Shown: in pieces, positions 27,901-36,135 of the stretch | How the letters are laid out: the number at the start of each line of letters is the position of its first letter | Position numbering within the stretch: position 1 is the first letter of the stretch | NCBI GenBank assembly: GCA_002354635.1 | Contig: DELZ01000005.1 | Span: 560,346-624,345 of the forward strand | DNA length: 64,000 bases | Origin: Sphingomonadales bacterium UBA2683 | GTDB lineage: Bacteria > Pseudomonadota > Alphaproteobacteria > Sphingomonadales > Sphingomonadaceae | Reading direction: 5' to 3' | The notes under the pieces: generated by a model | What the model was told of the DNA's origin: nothing | Database searches by the model: none | What the model saw: the letters and a program-made list of their open reading frames with translations, nothing else | Made by a program: the position numbers and the translations under genes

Positions 27901-29895
27901 ATGACAAGAATCAACACGCTCCTGGTTGCCAATCGCGGCGAGATCGCCTGCCGGGTGATGCGCACGGCCAAGGCCCTGGGCATGCGCACCGTCGCGGTCT
28001 ATTCCGACGCCGATGCCCGCGCGCCGCATGTCCAGATGGCCGACGACGCCGTCCGCATCGGACCCGCACCGGTCAATGAATCCTATCTGCTGGTCGATAC
28101 GATCATCCAGGCAGCGAAAGACACTGGCGCCGACGCGATCCATCCGGGCTATGGCTTCCTCTCGGAAAACGCCGCCTTCTCCAAGGCCTGCGCCGATGCC
28201 GGCATCATCTTCGTCGGCCCGCCGGAGAAGGCGATCGACGTGATGGGCGACAAGGCGCGTTCGAAACGCGCGATGATCGCAGCCGGGGTGCCCTGTGTGC
28301 CGGGCTATCAGGGCGATGACCAGGCCGACGATGTGCTGGTCGCCGAAGCGAAGAAAATCGGCGTGCCGCTGATGGTCAAGGCCGCCGCTGGCGGCGGTGG
28401 CCGCGGCATGCGGCTGGTCCATGATCTCGGCGATGTCGCCAACGCGATCAAGCTGGCGCGGTCGGAAGCGGAAAACGCCTTTGGCAATGGCGAGCTGATT
28501 CTGGAAAAAGCCATCATCAAGCCGCGCCATGTCGAGATACAGGTTTTTGCCGACAGCCAGGGCAACACTGTCCATCTCGGCGAGCGCGACTGCTCGGTAC
28601 AGCGGCGGCACCAGAAGGTGATCGAGGAAGCGCCCTGTCCGGTCATGACGCCAGAATTGCGCGAGCAGATGGGCGCGGCGGCGGTCGAGGCGGCGAAGGC
28701 GGTCGATTATGTGGGGGCTGGCACGGTCGAGTTTCTGCTCGACCAATCGGACGCTTTTTATTTTCTGGAAATGAACACCCGCCTGCAGGTCGAGCATCCG
28801 GTGACCGAGGAAGTCACCGGTCTCGACCTGGTTGCGCTGCAGCTGAAAGTTGCGTCAGGCGACTTGCTGGGTCTGGAACAGCAGGACATCACGCTGACCG
28901 GCCATGCAATGGAAGTCCGGCTCTACGCCGAAGACCCGGCGGACGATTTCCTGCCCAGCACCGGACCGGTCCATCTGTGGAAGCCGTCCGACCTGTCGCG
29001 GGTCGACAGCGGCATCGCAAGCGGCGGCGAGGTTTCGCCCTTCTACGATTCGATGGTCGCCAAGATTGTCACTCACGGTGCCACCCGCGACGAGGCCCGG
29101 CGGCGGATGATCAAGGCCCTGTCGGAAACCGCGCTATTCGGTCCGAAGACCAATCGCGATTTCCTGATCGACGCGCTGGACAAGCCGGACTTTGTAGCGG
29201 GTGAGGCAACCACTGCCTTTATCGCGGAAAATTACGGCGACGACGGTGTCGATCTCGGCGCGCATGATTTTTCATCCTACGCCATCGCCGCTGTGATCCA
29301 TCACAAGCTGCGGCAACAGGCGGCACACCGGCTGGCGCTCAACGTCAATCGGGAAATGCTCGACTGGTCGAATACCGGCGCGCTGGAGACAGTAGCGCAA
29401 TATGCCGACGGCGAGGACGCCCAGACCATCCATGTCCATGTCGACCGGCCTGGTCATTATCGGGTGATCACGGGCGATGAGGAAGTCGAGATACTGCTGA
29501 TGAGCCTGACCGCCGACCATGCGAAATTGCGCGTCGCCGGCCGGACCGTCGAGGCGATCTATTATGACGACCACCGCACCCTCTATCTGGCGCTGCCGAC
29601 ACGCTCGCTGACCGTCACCGACCTGACCGGACTCAGCGCGATGGAAGACGCCGGTGGTGGCGGCACGGTGGTCGCGCCAATGCACGGGTTGCTGCTCGAG
29701 ATTCTGGTCGAGGCGGGTGCGCGTGTCGCCAAGGGGGACAAGCTGGCCGTGCTCGAGGCGATGAAGATGCAGCACGAAATACTCGCCGAGATCGACGGAA
29801 CGGTCGAGACCATAGCAGCGACTGCGGGCAAGCAGATCGCGGCTGACGATCTGATCCTGGAGATTGTCGCGGATGAGGCTGAAGAAGAAGCTTGA
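27901..29895 (+). CDS. Acyl-CoA carboxylase alpha subunit (biotin carboxylase + biotin carrier)
   Basis: This 664-residue protein contains an N-terminal biotin carboxylase domain (LLVANRGEIACRVMRTA), ATP-grasp segments (KAAAGGGGRGMRLV), and EMNTRLQVEHPVTEEVTG. The C-terminal biotinyl domain has the attachment site LEAMKMQHEI, with the biotinylated lysine at residue 622. The length fits methylcrotonyl/geranyl/propionyl-CoA carboxylase alpha chains. It carboxylates biotin with ATP and bicarbonate and pairs with the beta subunit at 25363. A good GAAGGAAA site precedes the ATG. Confidence 0.92.
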   Translation: MTRINTLLVANRGEIACRVMRTAKALGMRTVAVYSDADARAPHVQMADDAVRIGPAPVNESYLLVDTIIQAAKDTGADAIHPGYGFLSENAAFSKACADAGIIFVGPPEKAIDVMGDKARSKRAMIAAGVPCVPGYQGDDQADDVLVAEAKKIGVPLMVKAAAGGGGRGMRLVHDLGDVANAIKLARSEAENAFGNGELILEKAIIKPRHVEIQVFADSQGNTVHLGERDCSVQRRHQKVIEEAPCPVMTPELREQMGAAAVEAAKAVDYVGAGTVEFLLDQSDAFYFLEMNTRLQVEHPVTEEVTGLDLVALQLKVASGDLLGLEQQDITLTGHAMEVRLYAEDPADDFLPSTGPVHLWKPSDLSRVDSGIASGGEVSPFYDSMVAKIVTHGATRDEARRRMIKALSETALFGPKTNRDFLIDALDKPDFVAGEATTAFIAENYGDDGVDLGAHDFSSYAIAAVIHHKLRQQAAHRLALNVNREMLDWSNTGALETVAQYADGEDAQTIHVHVDRPGHYRVITGDEEVEILLMSLTADHAKLRVAGRTVEAIYYDDHRTLYLALPTRSLTVTDLTGLSAMEDAGGGGTVVAPMHGLLLEILVEAGARVAKGDKLAVLEAMKMQHEILAEIDGTVETIAATAGKQIAADDLILEIVADEAEEEA

Positions 29896-29901
29896 TAGAT
29901 T

Positions 29902-30014
29902 CCGTTCGCCCTGAGCCTGTCGAACGGCCGATGGCGCAAGTCCGTACTTCGACAAGCTCAGCACGAACGGTCTAACGGTCTATAAGCGCCCTTCGACAGG
30001 CTCAGGGCGAACGG
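29902..30014. repeat. Three sphingomonad-type repeat units in tandem/inverted array
   Basis: The 136-bp spacer contains three copies of the same unit seen at 27815: one starting CCGTTCGCCCTGAGCCTG at 29902 and two inverted copies ending in CGAACGG at 29970 and 30014. The first and third are near-perfect inverted partners. Such clusters in one operon suggest local duplication or spread by an unlinked transposase. Confidence 0.75.
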
Positions 30015-30031
30015 CAACAGGAGACGGACCA

Positions 30032-31186
30032 ATGAACAATAAAATCTGCGACATGCTGGGCATCGAATTTCCGCTCGTCGCCTTCTCCCATTGCCGCGAT
30101 GTCGTCGCCGCCGTGTCGCGGGCGGGCGGCATGGGCGTGTTCGGCGGCGTCAACTGCTCTCCGGATATGCTGGAGGAAGAGCTCAGCTGGATTGACGCCC
30201 ATGTCGACGGCAAGCCCTATGGACTGGATATCATCGTCCCGAACAAGGTTGAAGGCAAGGGCGAGCAGCTCGATCCGGAAGCGGTGCTGGCCTCGATTCC
30301 CGAAGGCATGAAGCGGTTTACCAATGACATAATGCAACGTCATGGCGTCGATACCGGACGGATCGCCGAGGATATCGAAGCGGTCCGCCGCGAACAGGTC
30401 GCGTTCACTGACAATCTGCGCGGTGGCACGGCGGCGGCGATACTGGAGGTTGCCTTCCGCCATCCGATCAAACTGATTGCCAATGCGCTGGGTGTGCCGC
30501 CGCAGGTGATGCTTGACCTCGGGAAACAGCATGGTGTGCCGGTGGCGGCCCTGATCGGGACCAAGGAACATGCGATGACCCAGGTCGCCGCCGGTGTCGA
30601 CATTCTTGTCGCCGCAGGCGGAGAAGCAGGCGGCCATACCGGCGAAATATCCACAATGGTGCTGATTCCCGAGGTCTGCAACACGCTGGCCGCAATCGGC
30701 GATGATACGCCGGTGCTCGCCGCCGGCGGCATTGCCACCGGCGCCCAGATGGCCGCAGCCATGGCGATGGGCGCGAGCGGGGTCTGGTGCGGCTCGGTCT
30801 GGCTGACCACGGTCGAGGCGGAAACCAATCCGGTGGTGAAGGAAAAAATGCTCGCCGCAACTTCGCGCGACACGGTGCGGGCCCGGTCACGGACCGGCAA
30901 GCCCTCGCGGCAACTGCGCTCGCCGTGGACCGACGCGTGGGAAAGCGAAGATGCACCGACACCGCTGCCGATGCCGCTACAGTCGCTGGTGGCCGAGCCG
31001 CCGCTGCGGGTCATCGACAAGCTCAGCCAGGGTGACAACCCGGGCGCACGGGATCTCGCGACCTATTGGGTTGGCCAGGGCGTCGGCCTGATGAACGAAC
31101 AGATGACCGCTGGACAGGTAGTCCAGGGCTTCAAGGAAGATTTCCTCACCGCTTATGAAAGACTCGCCGCCAACCTCGGCGAATGA
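30032..31186 (+). CDS. Nitronate monooxygenase family protein (2-nitropropane dioxygenase-like)
   Basis: This 384-residue FMN-dependent TIM-barrel protein has the family features PLVAFSHCRDVVAAVSRAGG and GGEAGGHTGEISTMVLIPEV, including the flavin-site His, and AAGGIATGAQMAAAMAMGA for phosphate binding. Annotated as nitronate monooxygenase, but in acyl-CoA clusters of sphingomonads the physiological role is unclear; an enoyl-CoA reductase-like activity is also possible. A clear CAGGAGA site precedes the ATG. Confidence 0.85.
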   Translation: MNNKICDMLGIEFPLVAFSHCRDVVAAVSRAGGMGVFGGVNCSPDMLEEELSWIDAHVDGKPYGLDIIVPNKVEGKGEQLDPEAVLASIPEGMKRFTNDIMQRHGVDTGRIAEDIEAVRREQVAFTDNLRGGTAAAILEVAFRHPIKLIANALGVPPQVMLDLGKQHGVPVAALIGTKEHAMTQVAAGVDILVAAGGEAGGHTGEISTMVLIPEVCNTLAAIGDDTPVLAAGGIATGAQMAAAMAMGASGVWCGSVWLTTVEAETNPVVKEKMLAATSRDTVRARSRTGKPSRQLRSPWTDAWESEDAPTPLPMPLQSLVAEPPLRVIDKLSQGDNPGARDLATYWVGQGVGLMNEQMTAGQVVQGFKEDFLTAYERLAANLGE

Positions 31187-31197
31187 CGATCCCCTAA

Positions 31198-31214
31198 CCA
31201 TCCTGAGCTTGTCG
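31198..31214. repeat. Decayed sphingomonad-type repeat unit
   Basis: CCATCCTGAGCTTGTCG matches the core of the units at 27815 and 29902 but lacks the remainder. It lies in the 92-bp gap between the nitronate monooxygenase and CoA-transferase genes and appears to be a degenerate copy. Confidence 0.5.
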
Positions 31215-31278
31215 CAATTTCGATTGCACCATATGGTCGGCTACGCTCTGCAGAGACAGACAGGGAATTGAGGATCGG

Positions 31279-32436
31279 ATGACAGAAACAACGCAGCCGC
31301 TGGCCGGGATCAGGGTCGTCGAATTTTCCACCATGATCACCGCCTCGCTGGCGACAATGATGTTCGCGCAGCAGGGTGCGGATGTGATCAAGGTGGAACC
31401 GCCCGGCATCGGCGATCCGATGCGCTGGCTCGGCAGCCAGAAAGCGGGTATCTCCGGCCTGTTCCACAATTGCAACCAGGCCAAGCGCTCGATCACCCTC
31501 GACCTCAAATCGCCCGAAGACGTCGCCCGTGCCCGCCAGCTCTGTCTGCAGGCGGACGTGGTGATTCACAATTACCGGCCCGGGGTGATGGACCGGCTGG
31601 GGCTGGGCAGCGATGCCCTGCGCAAGGAAAGGCCGGAGCTGATCTATTGCGCTATTACCGGATTCGGGCATCAGGGCCCGCTTTCCAGCCGGCCGGCCTA
31701 TGACCATGTGATGCAGGCGATGGCCGGGTTCATGACCCTGCAGGGTCACCCCGGCGGCTTTGCCTATGTCAAGACGCTGATCTGCGACAAGATCACAGCC
31801 TATACCGCGGCGCAGGCGATCACCGCCGCGCTGTTTGCCCGCGAACGATCGGGCAAGGGCCAGCATATCGACCTGTCGATGCTCGAAAGCTGCATCGCCT
31901 TTCTCTGGCCCGACGGCGGCATGCACCTGACGCTGCACGGCGAAGATGTCGCCCATGGCGCGCCGTTCGCCGACTATTACCAGCTGCCGTTGCGCTCCAC
32001 CGACGGCGCCATCGCCTATGCGGCAATGACCGACGCCCACTGGGATGCGGTGTTCGATCTGGTCGGCCGGGCTGATCTGAAAAGCGAAGAGAAATACAAG
32101 GGTCTGACCAATCGCAGCATCCACATGGCGGAGCTGGCCTCGATCATCGCCGGCGAGACGCCGAATCTGACCAGCGCCGAAATGGTCGCAGCCCTGGCCA
32201 AACAGGACGTTCCGGCAGCGCCCTGCCTGTCGCTTGCGGATTTGCCCGCAGAGCAACAAGTGCTGGCGATGGACATATTCGAACAGTGCGAACACCCGCT
32301 GCTGGGCCCCGTGCAGCATGTCACGCCGCCGGCCCGGTTCGGTGGCCAAAAGCTCGCCCCGTGCGGTCCCAGTCCGGCGCTCGGCGAGCATAGCGACGCC
32401 ATCCTTGCCGAACTGGCTGTGCGTTCCCGGCCATAG
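31279..32436 (+). CDS. CaiB/BaiF family CoA transferase
   Basis: This 385-residue class III CoA transferase has LAGIRVVEFSTMITASLA at the N-terminus, the nucleotide-sugar-like KRSITLDLKSPEDVARA segment, and HIDLSMLESCIAFL, with the Asp that forms the acyl-anhydride intermediate. It moves CoA between carboxylic acids and would activate or recycle a pathway acid. It lies between the nitronate monooxygenase and acyl-CoA synthetase genes on the same strand and probably belongs to the same degradation cluster. Confidence 0.9.
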   Translation: MTETTQPLAGIRVVEFSTMITASLATMMFAQQGADVIKVEPPGIGDPMRWLGSQKAGISGLFHNCNQAKRSITLDLKSPEDVARARQLCLQADVVIHNYRPGVMDRLGLGSDALRKERPELIYCAITGFGHQGPLSSRPAYDHVMQAMAGFMTLQGHPGGFAYVKTLICDKITAYTAAQAITAALFARERSGKGQHIDLSMLESCIAFLWPDGGMHLTLHGEDVAHGAPFADYYQLPLRSTDGAIAYAAMTDAHWDAVFDLVGRADLKSEEKYKGLTNRSIHMAELASIIAGETPNLTSAEMVAALAKQDVPAAPCLSLADLPAEQQVLAMDIFEQCEHPLLGPVQHVTPPARFGGQKLAPCGPSPALGEHSDAILAELAVRSRP

Positions 32437-32525
32437 AGCATATCAATCGACTCCCGATATCGTCATCAGGTTGCGTAAATCCGCTATCCGGCTATTCTTT
32501 CCGGAAAAAATAAGGAGAGAATCGC

Positions 32526-34166
32526 ATGACCTGGCAAATGGCCGATATCTGGGAACATATTGCCGCCGCGATACCGGACAAACCCGCGATCGTGGACGGC
32601 GACAAGCGTTACAGCTGGGCGGAATATGAGAATCGCGCGGCCCGGGTGGCCCGGGTGCTGAGCGATCATGGCCTGAAGCCCGGTGCGAAGCTCTCGATCT
32701 ATTCCTATAATGCGGCCGAATATCTCGAAACCCAGTTCGGGGCATTCAAGGCACGGATCTGTCCGGTCAACGTCAACTACCGCTATCTCGAGGCGGAGCT
32801 GACCCATGTGATCAACAACAGCGACAGCGAGGCGCTCGTTTTCCAGGCGCAGTTCGCGCCGCGGGTCGCAGCGATCCGCGACCAGCTCGACCAGGTCAAG
32901 CTCTTCCTGGAGATCGATGATGGTTCGGGCGAGCATCTCGACGGCGCGGTCGCTTACGAACAGGCGCTGCAAGCGGCGGAACCGATGCCGGTTATCGAGC
33001 GCTCGGATGACGATCTCTACATGCTCTATACCGGCGGAACCACCGGCATGCCCAAGGGCGTGATGTATGATCACAAGTCCTTTGCCAGCGCCTTGCTCGC
33101 CAAGGGATTCGAGATGCGGATGATGGATGCGCCGACGGACTCCTCCAGCTTCGGACCGCTGGTTCAGCAGCTGCATGCCGCCGGCGCCGTGTCGCGTGCC
33201 ATTCCCGCCTGCCCGCTGATGCACGGCACGGGCATGTGGATTGGCGCGATGGTCCCGCACAGTCTCGGCGGCTGCGTGGTGCTGTTCGATAACAGCCATT
33301 TTGACCCCGCTGCGCTCTGGCAGCTGGCACAGGATGAACAGGTCACCGATATCACTATCGTCGGCGATGTCTTTGCCAAGCCGATGCTGGCCGCGCTGGA
33401 TGACGCCAGAGCGGCAGGCCAAGCCTTTGATTTGTCAGCCCTGGCCATGATGGGATCGTCCGGTGTGATGTGGTCGGCCGAGGTCAAGCGCGGGCTGCTC
33501 GCCCATTTGCCGCAAATCGCCATCGTCGACAGCATGGGCTCCACCGAGGGCAGCATGGGTGTCTCGATCACCACTGCGGAAAATGTCGACAGCGACCAGA
33601 CCGCCAAATTTGACATGAACCCGACCACCAAGGTCCTGACCGAAGAAGGAAAGCCCGTGGCGCCGGGATCCGGCGAAATGGGCCTGATCTGCAACGGCGG
33701 GATGGTGCCGCTCGGCTATTACAAGGACGAGGCCAAGAGCGCCGCGACCTTCCGCACCTTTGACGGTGTGCGCTATTCGATCCCCGGCGACTTTGCCACG
33801 GTCGAGGCCGATGGCTCGATCACCCTGCTCGGGCGCGGTTCCGCCTGCATCAACAGCGGCGGCGAAAAGATCTTTCCGGAAGAAGTGGAAGAGGCGCTCA
33901 AGACGCATGAGTCGGTCTATGACTGTCTGGTTGTCGGCCTGCCCGACGACCGTTTCGGCCAGAAGGTCACCGCGGTGCTGTCGATGGCGGACGGTGCCCG
34001 GTTTGACGAAGCGGCGCTTGCCGAGCATGTCCGCAGCCGCCTGGCCGCCTACAAGGCCCCGCGCGCCTTCGTCCTGGTCGACGAGGTCCCGCGGGCCGCC
34101 AATGGCAAGGCCGGATACAAAGACGCCAGGGAGATTGCCCTGAAAAGCCTGCAGGTCGCGGCATAG
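32526..34166 (+). CDS. Acyl-CoA synthetase (AMP-forming ligase)
   Basis: This 546-residue adenylate-forming enzyme has the P-loop YTGGTTGMPKGVMYDHK, the A-core segments MGSTEG and INSGGEKIFPEEVEEALK, and a C-terminal catalytic lysine region RAANGKAGYKDAR. It activates a carboxylic acid to its CoA thioester with ATP. A clear AAGGAGAGA site precedes the ATG. The presence of its own ligase suggests that the cluster handles an exogenous acid. Chain length cannot be read from sequence. Confidence 0.92.
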   Translation: MTWQMADIWEHIAAAIPDKPAIVDGDKRYSWAEYENRAARVARVLSDHGLKPGAKLSIYSYNAAEYLETQFGAFKARICPVNVNYRYLEAELTHVINNSDSEALVFQAQFAPRVAAIRDQLDQVKLFLEIDDGSGEHLDGAVAYEQALQAAEPMPVIERSDDDLYMLYTGGTTGMPKGVMYDHKSFASALLAKGFEMRMMDAPTDSSSFGPLVQQLHAAGAVSRAIPACPLMHGTGMWIGAMVPHSLGGCVVLFDNSHFDPAALWQLAQDEQVTDITIVGDVFAKPMLAALDDARAAGQAFDLSALAMMGSSGVMWSAEVKRGLLAHLPQIAIVDSMGSTEGSMGVSITTAENVDSDQTAKFDMNPTTKVLTEEGKPVAPGSGEMGLICNGGMVPLGYYKDEAKSAATFRTFDGVRYSIPGDFATVEADGSITLLGRGSACINSGGEKIFPEEVEEALKTHESVYDCLVVGLPDDRFGQKVTAVLSMADGARFDEAALAEHVRSRLAAYKAPRAFVLVDEVPRAANGKAGYKDAREIALKSLQVAA

Positions 34167-34249
34167 GTTGAGAGAACCGGCCGCTGTCGTCGGACCACCA
34201 GCCCGGCCCGCTATTGACGGATCGCCCGAAACGGCCCCATGGACGCCCG

Positions 34250-35158
34250 ATGCTTGTCGAGCTGATCCACAATCCTGCCTCGGGCACATTTGACGAATTC
34301 CGGCTGGATGTCCTGTCCCGGGCGTTTCAGGCATGCGGGGCAAAGGTCCGGCTTGGCCGGACCGAGCATGACGGCCGGTTCGAGATTTTTCCCGATTCCG
34401 ATCTGGTCTGCATATCCGGTGGCGATGGTGCCTTGCGGCTGGTTGTCGCGTCGATGGTCAAGTCGGGAATCACGAAACCGCTCTGTGTCTTTCCTGCCGG
34501 CACGGTCAATCTCGTGGCCAGGGAAATCGGCTATTCGTCCGACCCGGAAATCTTTGCCCGCGAGGTCATGTCCGGCTTCCTCGCCGGCAACAGCGCGCGG
34601 CTGGCAGCGCCGCTGATCACCAGTGACGATCAACCCTTTGTCGCCTGCATCAGTGCCGGTCCGGACGGCCAGGCGGTGGCGCGACACAGTCCGGCGCTGA
34701 AAAAGCGGATCGGCGGCGCGGCCTATGGCTGGTCGTTGCTCCGGCTGCTTGCCGACTGGCCGCACTTGCGCTTTTCCCTGACGGTGGAGGCGTCCGACGG
34801 CAGCAGGACCGAACTCAGCAGCGCCGCCTTCTATCTGATCAAGGCCCGTCATTATGCCGGGAACTGGACGCTGGCGCCGGCCGCCGAACTGGCGTCGGAC
34901 ATCTTCCATGTGATTGCGCTGAACCGGGCGCGGCGCCGCGATTTTATCCGCTTTATCGCGACCATAGCGCTTGGTCGCGATCCGGCACAATTGGCTTTTG
35001 TCCGGTCGCTGCCGGCCGTCGATCTCGCCATCAGGGCAGATGACAAGCCATCGCGGCAGGCCGCCTTTCAGGTGGACGGCGACATGATGGCAACGCAACC
35101 CCGCAGGATCAGGATGAGCGGGCAGATGATCACCTATTGCCTGCCGCTTCCCGATTGA
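34250..35158 (+). CDS. Diacylglycerol kinase family (lipid kinase-like) protein
   Basis: This protein of about 302 residues has the catalytic-domain motifs IHNPASGTFDEF, CISGGDGALRLVV (GGDG) and FPAGTVNLVAREIG, the hallmarks of DAGK/YegS-type lipid kinases. It would phosphorylate a lipid or sphingoid base, or act on a related substrate. Sphingomonads contain sphingolipids, which makes sphingosine-kinase-like activity possible but unproven. The start is uncertain: ATG at 34250 gives a family-like N-terminus, while a TTG at 34214 adds twelve residues. Confidence 0.82.
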   Translation: MLVELIHNPASGTFDEFRLDVLSRAFQACGAKVRLGRTEHDGRFEIFPDSDLVCISGGDGALRLVVASMVKSGITKPLCVFPAGTVNLVAREIGYSSDPEIFAREVMSGFLAGNSARLAAPLITSDDQPFVACISAGPDGQAVARHSPALKKRIGGAAYGWSLLRLLADWPHLRFSLTVEASDGSRTELSSAAFYLIKARHYAGNWTLAPAAELASDIFHVIALNRARRRDFIRFIATIALGRDPAQLAFVRSLPAVDLAIRADDKPSRQAAFQVDGDMMATQPRRIRMSGQMITYCLPLPD

Positions 35159-35167
35159 GGCTCCTGT

Positions 35168-36058
35168 CTAGGCGGCCACGCAGTGCGCCGCGATCAGATC
35201 GACCATTTCCGGCAATTTGCTTGGCGGCAGATCATGGCCCATGCCCTCGACCAGTTCGAAGCGCGCGCCTTTGACATTGGCCGCAATATCCTGACCGCAA
35301 GCCGACGGAATCAGCGGATCGTCGGCGCCGTGAATCACCATGGTCGGTACATTGATCCGGTTGGCAACCGGGCGCAGATTGCCGGTATCGATGATCGCTG
35401 CCATCTGGCGTTTCGGGCCGGGCGGATAAAAGGCGCGTTCCTGCGCCAGCTTCATCATCGTCCGGCGTTCTTCGGTCCGGCTGCGCCCTTCCTCCGACGC
35501 GATCAGCGACGAGAAGGCCAGGCCCAATTCCAGGGCTTCATCGGGTGTCCGCGCCTTGGCCCGGGCCGTCTGCAGCAGCACCCGGCGGACATCGGCATTG
35601 GCTCCGGGGAGCCCCGGACCGTTGGTCGACGACATGATCGGCGTGAAGGACAGCGCCCGGTCCGCATGGTCCGCAGCAATCAGCTGGCCGATCATGCCGC
35701 CCATCGAAGCGCCGACAATATGCGCCCGGTCGATCTTGAGCGCGTCGAGAACCCCGACGGCGTCGCGTGCCATGTCGCTGAGATTATAGGGTGCCGTCTG
35801 GCGCTTCGGGAAGAAGCGCTTGGCAATCATCTGCCGGATCGGATGGGGACCGCGAACGCCATCAAATTTATAGGAAAGCCCGACATCGCGATTGTCAAAG
35901 GTGACCACCCGAAAGCCTTTTGCGACCAGCCCGTTGACGAAGTCCATCGGCCAGTAGATCAGTTGCGCGGTATAGCCCATGACCAGCAAAATGGCGGGAT
36001 CTGCCGGATTGCCGTGATCCTCCACTTCGATATTGATGCCGTTGGCGATGACTTGCAT
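35168..36058 (-). CDS. Alpha/beta hydrolase
   Basis: This 296-residue hydrolase has the nucleophile elbow VGASMGGMIGQL (Gly-x-Ser-x-Gly), the acid in HGADDPLIP and the histidine in EGMGHDLPPSKLP, so the triad is complete. The size and lid region fit small ester or enol-lactone hydrolases. It is convergent with the lipid-kinase gene and lies downstream of the pilus usher on the same strand with 77 bp between. Substrate unknown. Confidence 0.9.
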   Translation of the reverse strand: MQVIANGINIEVEDHGNPADPAILLVMGYTAQLIYWPMDFVNGLVAKGFRVVTFDNRDVGLSYKFDGVRGPHPIRQMIAKRFFPKRQTAPYNLSDMARDAVGVLDALKIDRAHIVGASMGGMIGQLIAADHADRALSFTPIMSSTNGPGLPGANADVRRVLLQTARAKARTPDEALELGLAFSSLIASEEGRSRTEERRTMMKLAQERAFYPPGPKRQMAAIIDTGNLRPVANRINVPTMVIHGADDPLIPSACGQDIAANVKGARFELVEGMGHDLPPSKLPEMVDLIAAHCVAA

Positions 36059-36135
36059 GGACTGTTCCTGCCTGATCCGAAAACAGGATCAGTAACAGAA
36101 ATCGCACATGTTACAAGAACGGCAGCGCGCCTCCG

